A stretch of 64,000 nucleotides of DNA from the NCBI GenBank assembly GCA_019843655.1, contig JACDQD010000011.1, forward strand, positions 13,248,604 through 13,312,603. Reading direction: 5' to 3'. The DNA is from Lethocerus indicus (taxonomy: Eukaryota; Arthropoda; Insecta; Hemiptera; Belostomatidae). Position numbers and translations under genes: made by a program. This document shows, piece by piece, positions 56,308 through 64,000 of the stretch; positions within the stretch are counted from its first letter, which is position 1, and every line of letters starts with the position of its first letter. Under the pieces are notes generated by a model. That model did no database searches, was not told the DNA's origin, and worked only from the letters and a program-made list of their open reading frames with translations.

Positions 56308-56658
56308 TTGGGTTGGCAACTAAATCATTGCGGATTTTACAATTGATAGGTCTTCAGTTATTTTAGAATACTTGTTTTGTGGTCTGGAGGAGTTGGAACA
56401 CCCTAGATTTCGTGTTGTTTCTGTCTGCTATCGCTGGTATGGTGGTCTTTTGCTAGACCGGTTTCGGCCGCTGAAGATGGCGAGCAGCCGAAACCGGTCT
56501 ACCAAAAGACCAAACCAGCGGCAGGAGACAGAAACACACAAAATCTACCGTCTTCAATTATGTTACTACTTGGTACTCTGTGAAACATTCGGTGGCGAAC
56601 ATGCCCTCATAACCCGCGCGGATGGGTAAAATCCGCAATTATATATTTGCCAACCCGA
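56308..56658. mobile_element. Deleted mariner copy hosting a foldback insert
   Basis: TA-flanked (56306-56307, 56659-56660). Left end TTGGGTTGGCAACTAAATCA; right end on the other strand TCGGGTTGGCAAATATATAA; both continue TTGCGGATTTTAC. Same end family as the copy at 9239. Nearly the whole interior is the foldback copy at 56361-56555, so the mariner part was already a tiny deletion derivative or was lost afterwards. No transposase frame remains. Confidence 0.88.
56361..56555. mobile_element. Foldback element nested in mariner
   Basis: Outer left tip TTTTAGAATACTTGTTTTGT. Arms meet with a very short centre (CCGGTTTCGGCCGCTGAAGA); right end ACACACAAAATCTACCG. The nesting shows that foldback insertion post-dates this mariner insertion. 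Confidence 0.92.
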
Positions 56659-56660
56659 TA

Positions 56661-58191
56661 ACATCGCATCTGTAGTCTAGAACAATGGTGTCTATGCGAA
56701 ACTCCTGTGAAATTAAATTTGGATTGACGGACTAACAAGGCGTTTCGCCTTCACAGAAATGTTAATATATGCTATACTAAAGACCATATAAAATATTTAT
56801 GAACTAAATTCTACTGTGGATCAGATTCTCAGCGGAGCAGAGTACCGGTTGTAAATGAGTAATGGGGTATCTTTCTATCGGTTTATGCATACAACTGTTT
56901 GTACCTGCGGTTATTTATGTGGTTTTAATCAGTTTTTCTGTTATCTGGATAGTACTGTTCGCTTGGTATTATTTTCAGATATTTCAGATTAAGTTTCCAG
57001 TGATATTTAGTTCCTGGCTTTTCCTGCATTGGTGTGTTGATTTAATCGCATTTTTATCAAAAATTATATCCTTATTTGGTGATACAGTTAACAGAGATTC
57101 ATTCTTCATTTTTGCATTCAGTTGGATACCATTCCAATATGTGCCCTATCAAGAATATCTTACCATTATACCTACAATTTGACCTACAATTTTATCATAC
57201 GATTAACCAGGATAAAAGACAAAATTTAACGTTCACGAATTTATTTATCATAAATATTAATAAAGGGGGAAAAATTACTAAGAGCATGGAATGGAAAGAA
57301 TATTTAACGATATACAACTTTAACTTGTGAAATCAGCGCATAAATCTTGATATTATTTTCTCATAGAACCTAAATATTCCTGTTAACGGAATGAGAAGTG
57401 GGATTAGTTTGTTAGTTATATGAAGAGAATTAATTTGTTGCCTAATTGGAGAGATTTAAATTGTAAATGTGAAAGTCTGTGGAGAGAACATATACTGGAA
57501 TGATATTTTCCCGGCAGAGCACAATTTAATTGATCTAATGTGTTCATTAAAAAATAAGACACATAAATGGTATAAATAAAAAATACAATTCTATTATTTG
57601 TATTAATATCCAAATGGCCCTGTGAAGGAAGGCGTTACACACGGACAAGTGCGTAATAAGAGCGGTTTTTTAAAATTTCTTTCAAATTTTTGTTGGCTAA
57701 CAACTCGGAACTTTTTGTTTTCAGAATAAATTTTAAAAATTAAAACCCCCGGTTAAATATTTCCCTCGGGACACAATCTGATTTCGGGACGTGCTATGCC
57801 CGCGACTTAACCAAGCACTGTTGTATGGGCGCAGGGGGAGCTATTAGCTACCAACTTCCGCTCGTAAAAATCATCGTCTGTAACACGAGATGGAAAGATA
57901 AAAAAATGAAAACCCAAAGGAATTATGAAGTACGAGTTAGCCGTGACTGGAAGTTCTCCAGTTCTGTAAACTTCGCCAACACGGTAGGCCAGGAAAAATT
58001 GGTATGCATATTTTCACAGTTTAGCTCCCGTGTACTTCGTACTTTTAATCTCGGACAATTAAATCGGAGGCTAAAGCCTGTTGTTGGTCCTAGACAGGAT
58101 CGAGATAAAGTCCGCCGATTTTTAATGGGGCTTGATGTGCTGGGAGGGGGTGGAGTTTTTTGGTGTCTTTGAACCGCGACCTCTACAGAAA
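56661..58191. other. AT-rich stretch; T-rich hydrophobic frame
   Basis: The frame at 56862-57182 (+, 106 codons) reads as several hydrophobic segments (VIYVVLISFSVIWIVLFAWY), but this follows from T-rich codons and there is no other support. The frame at 57825-58172 is also unsupported. Confidence 0.25.
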
Positions 58192-58250
58192 GCTTGATAT
58201 TCTGTCTCTGCTCTGATATGGGCTAGACCGGTTTCGTATACCAGCCGTCT
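58192..58250. mobile_element. Foldback element, degraded remnant
   Basis: TTCTGTCTCTGCTCTGATAT then GGGCTAGACCGGTTTCGTAT: recognisable left-arm order with many changes. Related crumbs continue to about 58345 (CTGTGACGGTGGCC, GTCTTCAGTACC). Confidence 0.5.
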
Positions 58251-58593
58251 ACAATAGATTGGTCAGTCATATGTAACTTCAACTATGACACTGCACTATT
58301 ACTGTGACGGTGGCCTCGGTTATTGTGTTGTCTTCAGTACCCCAATTCGGATGATTAAATTATCAGAATAAAGCGGGACCAAAAACTATATTTATACATT
58401 TTAATAGAGAGAAAGCTGTGATATGATGAAATTAAAACGAAATTGAGATTATACTCGTTGTTGAGATAAAGCGTTAGTTCGGAGGTCCTGCAAGTAAATA
58501 AGGCAAATGGCATACAGAAAAACACTTAAAAAATTCACCAGCCCTCCTCAACTCAAATAAGATAAACAACAATCCCCAAAACACAATAACAAG

Positions 58594-58783
58594 ACACGTA
58601 TATATACACACAACAAACAGACAACCACCACAGTACAAGCGACGGTGACAGTGCAGTGAAGATGCCAAAAACATCGAGTGTCAAGTGCGAAATTGACTAA
58701 CACCGCTAATGAAGATGGCGAGCAGCCGAAACCGGTCTAGCGAGACGAGACAGAAACACACGAAATCTACGGTATTCTGAACT
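58594..58783 (+). mobile_element. Foldback element, centre plus right arm
   Basis: Central tract ACACGTATATATACACACAA, then CCACAGTACAAGCGACGGTG and the right arm to ACGAAATCTACGGTATTC. No left arm. Confidence 0.87.
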
Positions 58784-59587
58784 ATCGCTTTAACATAAAC
58801 TCTGGGCTCATTAAACCCCTGGCGAAATTGGGTCGAACGATCGACCCGGTCGGGGTTATACAAGTGGGCAAACTTTCAAGTTCCTATACACTTAACATAA
58901 TGGGGTTCAATTCATCCCCCCCAGGTCCCGACTTCACCCCCTGCCCAAGACGCCTGCTGTGCGGGATTTGCATAAGGGGCTGTCATATCGGGCGCAACAG
59001 ACATTTGCACGCAACACGTCGCTCAGCTATAGAGGCGGGCCCTCACCCCCCCCCCACACGATCGGTTAACTCCTAAACTCGCAATCGACTAGGCGTTCGC
59101 GATTAACCTGAAAGGTGTTTTCACTGTAATTATCCGTTAATACTTGCTATGCTATTTACTTTTGTTTATACGATACCCCCATTTCAGGAACAACTTTTCA
59201 AGATTTGAATCGCACAACGCATTCGGTAAACTTGCAGAAAAAATAAACATGATCACGGGCCAACGAATAGGCAACTCTCAAATACAAATGACTACTAATT
59301 TTTCCATTTAAATAATATAAAAATTGAGTCGTAATTTGAATTTTATAAAGCTTTTGTCATACTGGACCCAATGAATTTTTTTTTCAATATTGTTAAAATC
59401 TAAATATTTATATTTTTTATCGGAGCCCGCAATATTTCATCATAATTCTAAAACCTAGACTTACGAACAGAGTGGAGATTCCAGGTGGTCTAGTTGTGAA
59501 TGAGTGAATTAAAAATATATGTTTCGATTTGTTAGGAAAAACCTTTAGGCAAATGAGTGTTGCAGGTAATTTTTTTTTGTCTCTTAA
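58784..59587. other. Stretch without supported gene
   Basis: A GC-richer patch at 58828-59076 is open for 82 codons with a Cys/Arg-rich arbitrary peptide. The rest is AT-rich. Confidence 0.3.
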
Positions 59588-59922
59588 TTTTCAAAATCGT
59601 GTTACTGAAACGATTTAATTTGGTAACCATTTGTAATATGAACACAAAAACTTGAACTATTTAAATAGTGTGGTTTTAGACGAACAAACGGATATTATGG
59701 TCTGTGGTTTCTAAGAATGATCTGTCCCTTTAAGAAGATCCTTTGCTTGCCTATCGATAGTTTACTGTGGTTGTATCCGAGGGACAGATCATTTATAGAA
59801 ACCACAGACCATAATATCCGTTTGTTCGTCTAAAACCACACTATTTAAATAGTTTAAGTTTTTGTGTTCATATTCCAAATTGTTACCAAATTAAATCGTT
59901 TCAGTAACACGATTTTGAAAAA
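59588..59922. repeat. Long near-perfect palindrome
   Basis: Arms of about 142 bases: 59588-59729 and 59780-59922, with a 50-base loop. TTTTCAAAATCGTGTTACTG ... GATCTGTCCCT on the left is matched by AGGGACAGATC ... CACGATTTTGAAAA on the right, with only a few mismatches. It is unrelated to the foldback family and non-coding. Could be a young foldback/MITE insertion or a hairpin-RNA source. Confidence 0.88.
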
Positions 59923-60828
59923 TAAGTGTCAAAAAGCAAGAAAAATAGGAAATATTGACTGAATGTTTAAAAAAAATTAAATTAATGTAATATCTTTAAA
60001 CCAAAACACGGTTATTGATTTTCATTGAGATAAATATTATAAATATGTATATGACCACATAAATATGTATATAATCACGTGCAGACGTGTGTGGAATTGC
60101 TGTGTAGTACAAGCGAGAGTTGAGGTAATGACTGGATCATTGGACGGTGGTAAATAAAATTTATATGTAAATTGTTTAGAGGGACATGAGGCCGGGACTC
60201 CAAGGCGGGGTGACCGGAAGGCAACCAGGTGTGCGTACGTTCTACTGGAGGCGTCTGAAGAGTTGGAACCGATAACTGAAGAATAAGACCGCCATGGACT
60301 ATGGAGAATAATTTCTGCCACGAACTGTTATTAATTGCCGCGTAACCGGGTGATAAACTGCGAAACAGTCCCGTAAGCGGGGCCATTAATATAAACTTAA
60401 TTAATCTGTTTCCGCGGATTTATGTGCGCCATTAATTCGGCCGACGTTATCTCCGGGGCAAAGTGAAGTATCGCCTCCGCCCAGACGGGGGATCCTCGGA
60501 GAGCGTATGCTAAAATTTTCCCATTTTCCGCGTTCGGACCGACTAAATTGCGCTTTTCCTGGACAATAAATACCGACCGCTAACGATGCCTTCAGTTTCT
60601 GTAAACCAACAAACCGAGGATATTGCCGGCTGCGGTTAATATACATTTTTATTCGATATTTTAAACCGCTATAATTTCACTGAGCAGAACGTAAAATATC
60701 TAGCGGAATTCATAAGGTATAGGTGATTAACCCTAGTCCCTTATCCTTTCTTCTTCTCTACCTAGAAATGCACATGAGAATATTAAACCGATATTGTAAT
60801 AAGTTTCACAAAGAAGATAACCGATAAC
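59923..60828. other. Stretch without supported gene
   Basis: Overlapping minus frames at 60037-60386 and 60401-60646 in a GC-richer patch. No domain or splice support. Confidence 0.3.
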
Positions 60829-61125
60829 TAGAATACCTGTTTTGTGGTCTCCGAGGGGTTGGAATACCGTTGATATCGCGTGTTTCTGTCTCCTCTCGCT
60901 TCAGTCTTTTGCTAGACCGGTTTCGGCCACCTTCAGTAGCGGTGTTAGTCACTTTTGGCACTTTGGATGTTACAGACAGTACAAGTGACAGTGACTGAGC
61001 AGTGAGGATGCCCAAAAAACATCCGAAGTGCCAAAAGTGACTAACACCGCTACTGAAGGTGGCCGAAACCGGTCTGGCAAAAGACTGAAGCGAGAGAAGA
61101 CAGAAACACACGAAATCTACGGCAT
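60829..61125. mobile_element. Foldback element, full copy
   Basis: Left outer tip CTAGAATACCTGTTTTGTGG intact; right end at the inner tip ACGAAATCTACGGCA. The centre GTTACAGACAGTACAAGTGA joins the arms. Confidence 0.92.
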
Positions 61126-62427
61126 GACATTTTCAATGCCACTTACTGTATCGTACAGTTCTGAGAATAGAGTTAATTTAAAAAAAGCTACTTTGGTTAG
61201 TTAATAAAGTTCCACAAAACGCTCTTTACACGTAAAAATGTTTACTGAATACAATGAAAAGAACCGAGTTAACAGTGGAGAACGGTCGATAAGTTTGACA
61301 CATTTCTTACGTTACACGAGTAGCAACCCTTGTATAACCTAACACGGAAACCGTAAACTGATTGTAATCAGAATGAATGTCCTCTCAATATGACTACGTT
61401 ATATTATGTTTTATCCGCGGTTTCCCCTTAAGGTCGGTATTTTTTAAACGGGCAGAAAACTCGCAGTACATGGCTCTACATAACACCCACGCTGTGTACC
61501 ATCGAACAGTATGAATATACCGTGGAAGTTCTATTACTAGGTATTGACCAGTACCAATCATCAGATCGCTACTCAAGGTTGTTCTCTAATCGTTGCTTTA
61601 AAACTATCGATTATTTTGAAAACCTTAGTTCTAATATTACAAAAAATTTTATATTAAATATATATTAAATGAATCTTTTCCCTCGATTCCCTGCATTTTT
61701 TGAAATCAATATTTGTTATCAGGACAACGAGTATTTGCACTGTATAATTCTATTATGAAGACATGAATAATGCGATTAATATTTATTAGTTTCAAACGTT
61801 AATTTATGTCTGACGTAATATGCGTGTTATATATAATATTTAGTAATATCTAACATTCTGTTTTTATTATTGTATTCCGTCATCCGATCTGCGCACTCGC
61901 GCCACAGTTACTCGATTACTTTAATCATCCGAATAACAGTCTGGAAACAAACTCAGAGTGGAATTCTGCCGGGCGCATAATTCTTATTTTCAATTGTAAT
62001 TTACTTCCAATGTTATATATAGCTGACCGCTGCGGCTGCCGTCTCAGAGGTACACGGCGTACAATGAAATATAAATACGGACGAAAATCGGACGATAGCG
62101 TGGGAGTCGGGTAACCGCCGTGTTGTTCCCTGTCCGGTACAACGTGTACAGGAACAATTGGCCTTGTGGAGCTTCAAAATACTGGCATAACATTCGGACC
62201 GTTATTGTTATTTGAAATATCGCCTAAAGTTTTCGACTCTTCCGAAATGCAACAAACGCAAAGTTCAACATTAAGCTGGGAATCAGGAGTTAGGAATGAA
62301 ACTTCTCCTACCTATATCAGTAGTATTCTGGAAATTATCAATTTTCTTTTGGTCATGTTCCCAATTCATAGTTGCTATTTCCTAGTGACTAAAAAGGAAA
62401 GGAGGGAAGAGAAAGAAAAGAAGAAGA
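61126..62427. other. AT-rich stretch, no gene
   Basis: A minus-strand acceptor-like TTAACTCTATTCTCAG and donor-like ACA|GTAAGT lie only 14 bases apart at about 61144-61157. Too small to call. Otherwise nothing. Confidence 0.3.
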
Positions 62428-62501
62428 CCGTAGATTTCGTGTGTTTCTGTCTCCTCTCGCTGGTTTGGTCTTTTGCTAGACCGGTTTTGGTAGCTGGTTA
62501 A

Positions 62502-62982
62502 AATGCAGAATAGGGGGCCCCCACTGATAACCTAATAGGCGAGGTTATATATAGATATCTGTTTCATTCGATATCGTAACGTATCTATTTCAACCGTTGT
62601 TATAACCTTCGCCCTGGAAAATATCAATTGTACAAAAAGTTCAATTTTGTAATTTAACTAATATCAACTGGCTTCTTCCAATAAATTACCTGGTCTGAGA
62701 GACATATTCTTTCCGCATTCAGAACACACATACTGTCTCGCGACCAATCCAAGATTCATAAATATCTCAATCACTCTTTCCGGACTCTCATGCCTCAAAC
62801 TCGTGAAAAAATACAGACTCAACCTTTCCATACCCACAAAATACGTTATGCTTCTATAAGGAATATAATAATAATAAAAAAAAAACAGTATCCTACAGCG
62901 TACGTCACGATATGGAATGAAACAGATATGAATATATAACCTCGCCTATTAGGATATCAGTGGGGGTCCCCTATTCTGCATT
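62502..62982. mobile_element. TTAA-flanked element with 75-bp inverted ends
   Basis: TTAA at 62498-62501 and 62983-62986. Inverted ends of about 75 bases start AATGCAGAATAGGGG(G/A)CCCC and continue CTAATAGGCGAGGTTATATA and TCTGTTTCATTC. It is inserted inside a foldback copy, so it is the younger event. A short minus-strand frame inside is listed next. TTAA targets suggest piggyBac-type integration, but the end sequence differs from the other two TTAA families here. Confidence 0.87.
62664..62831 (-). pseudogene. Zinc-ribbon fragment, transposase-like
   Basis: 55 codons ending at TGA include SLRHESPERVIEIFMNLGLV and YVCSECGKNMSLRPGN. A helix-rich start followed by one CxxC knuckle resembles the N-terminal zinc-ribbon of IS1595/ISXO2-like (Merlin-type) transposases as I know them. 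The second CxxC and all catalytic parts are missing. The Merlin link conflicts with the TTAA target sites, so the piece may be a captured fragment. Confidence 0.35.
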
Positions 62983-63172
62983 TTAACCCGGCTGCTCGCC
63001 ATCTTCAGTAGCGGCGTTAGTCACTTTTGGCCCTGAACAACACCGCTACTGAAGAAGATGGCGAGCGGCCGAAACCGGTCGAACAAAAGACCAAACCGGC
63101 GAGAGGAGGCTGAAACACACGAAATCTACGGTATTCCAACCCCCGGAAGACCACAAAACAGGTATTCTAAAC

Positions 63173-63314
63173 TAAAAGAAGACCCGTCAAAACCACAAAA
63201 TAACCGATTGAATAAATAAAGGCGTTTTCAGAGGCGAACACATGGTTGGGCGATCATATGATATTTATCGGTCAGATGGAAACAAAACAATAAACTCGGA
63301 AAAAGGCAAATAAG
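63173..63314. other. Possible promoter/5' region of the last gene
   Basis: 142 bases between the foldback copy and the ATG at 63315. No clear TATA box. Confidence 0.25.
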
Positions 63315-63667
63315 ATGAACTGGAAAATTACTTTAATTATGCTTACTTCGATTTGGATTAGCTTTCTGTGAGTGCTATAGTTTTTCTATTTTTAACAATT
63401 CCTCGTTTCGCATTTCACTTAATTTTCTGTCCCTTCTGGCGCAGTTCTATTTTGTACCTGATGTGCGGTATCTCGGCCCTCGGGCGCCAACCCTCGAAGA
63501 GGCTGACCTACGTCTCCATGCCCTCCGAAATGCTCTACCTGATCAAGCAGAACAGGATACCCGTCGTGATGGCCCGGATGGACGGGATGGAGCCCCCAAC
63601 ACCGCGCCCTGCTCCCACTACAAACAGCCAGGAATCAAACGGTAGCTTTTCAGTTTTCCCCGACTGA
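63315..63667 (+). CDS. Two-exon gene start, N-terminal membrane segment
   Basis: Exon 1 (63315-63367) starts at ATG in good context (AAGATGA) and ends at donor CT|GTGAGT. A 77-base intron ends in TCTGGCGCAG at 63444. Exon 2 joins in frame and shows strong G/C preference in third positions, unlike its surroundings. Residues 5-26 are hydrophobic (KITLIMLTSIWISFLSILYL): a signal-anchor or signal peptide. Then SALGRQPSKRLTYVSMPSEM, LYLIKQNRIPVVMARMDGME and a Pro/Thr-rich tail. The frame ends at TGA 63667 (91 residues), or splices out at CG|GTAGCT (63642) into exons beyond the window. The anchor-plus-stalk layout fits a type II membrane protein such as a Golgi enzyme, but I do not recognise the family. 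Confidence 0.55.
63368..63444 (+). other. Short intron
   Basis: GTGAGT donor, T-rich body and TTTTCTGTCCCTTCTGGCGCAG-type acceptor; 77 bases, within the usual range for short insect introns. Its removal keeps the frame, which is the main reason for the gene call. Confidence 0.5.
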
Positions 63668-63949
63668 AAACTATGCTTATAACTTAGTCTTTCGATATTT
63701 CGACCCAGTTTTTAAATTCTGAATACCGCAGTGGAAAATTCGCGGGTAAAATAACTGTTAACGCACTTCTAGATCAAGTTTTGGACCATATTCCTAATCA
63801 TTCCCCACCACCCGCAAACCCCTCAAAAATACCAGATGAATAGAGTTAATTCGAAATATATGTAGGAAATTATAATATCAATTATATTTTATAAAATCTA
63901 AGCTAAGTTAACCAGGCCTCGGTGCGTAGATTAGGTATCAGCCTATTAA

Positions 63950-64000
63950 CCCTCTATGGGCCCGTGTAACTTTCAGTTCACATTTCAATTTATCGAGATT
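63950..64000 (+). mobile_element. TTAA-flanked MITE, copy 3 (cut by window end)
   Basis: TTAA at 63946-63949, then CCCTCTATGGGCCCGTGTAA and ACTTTCAGTTCACATTTCAA, matching copy 1 from about 3349 on and the reverse of copy 2. It continues beyond the window and defines the true left end of the family. Confidence 0.88.

Larger units (their letters stand above)
62428..63172. mobile_element. Foldback element split by a TTAA element
   Basis: Left arm 62428-62497 (ACCGTAGATTTCGTGTGTTT to CCGGTTTTGGTAGCTGG). The right portion 62987-63172 resumes CCCGGCTGCTCGCCATCTTC and contains the centre and the full right arm to CAGGTATTCTAAACT. The 481-bp insert is listed separately. Confidence 0.92.

Noticed and set aside
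56862..57182. 106-codon frame resembling a multi-pass membrane protein
   Set aside because: Hydrophobicity follows from T-rich codons; no supporting signals.
57825..58172. 115-codon plus-strand frame
   Set aside because: No recognisable domain and no exon signals.
61144..61157. 14-base microexon on the minus strand
   Set aside because: Good-looking splice sites, but too small to support without junction reads.

Overview
The window looks like nuclear DNA of an arthropod, most likely an insect. It is AT-rich and intron/intergene-like, with no long open frames. It is crowded with short DNA transposons: mariner, hAT, TTAA-type (piggyBac-like) and a very abundant foldback family. No rRNA, no complete tRNA, no CRISPR and no prokaryotic gene structure is visible. 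The species cannot be named from the sequence.

The main component is one foldback (long inverted repeat) family. I count about 30 full, partial or single-arm copies, roughly one per 2 kb, across the whole window except the satellite block. A full copy is about 250-350 bp. Each arm runs from an outer tip (TTTAGAATACCTG then TTTTGTGGTCTGCGAGG) through an inner tip (CGTAGATTTCGTG) to the middle (GGTCTTTTGCTAGACCGG, CATCTTCAGTAGCGGTG, GTTTTTTGGGCATCC). A short variable centre follows, then the same sequence inverted. Other mobile DNA: two deleted mariner derivatives (9239-9790; 56308-56658, which holds a nested foldback copy), a hAT element with a perfect 8-bp target duplication (53393-53750), three kinds of TTAA-flanked element (7910-8609; 3349-3616 with relatives at 41684-41909 and 63950-end; 62502-62982 nested in a foldback copy), and two large palindromes (37451-38046; 59588-59922).

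A satellite block fills about 15.8-22.75 kb. Array 1 (15820-21559) is a very ragged array of a 70-bp unit. Array 2 (21961-22750) is a clean array of a different 70-bp unit. Both units carry the box CAGCGCCC(T/C)(C/T)TG(G/A)GGG. In array 1 the complement of this box is close to the CTCF core motif. Open frames inside these arrays are by-products of the repeat.

Protein-coding signal is sparse and exon-sized. The best candidates are a two-exon gene start with an N-terminal membrane segment at 63315-63667 (+), an internal exon at 54435-54508 (-) with consensus splice sites on both sides, a terminal exon with a nearby AATAAA at 55036-55219 (+), and weaker exons at 52853-52918, 7647-7752, 48444-48511, 42184-42257, 43250-43399, 14363-14494 and 8871-9059. 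I could not assign any of these to a named gene. The likely picture is one or more genes with very large introns on both strands, with introns filled by transposons and a satellite.
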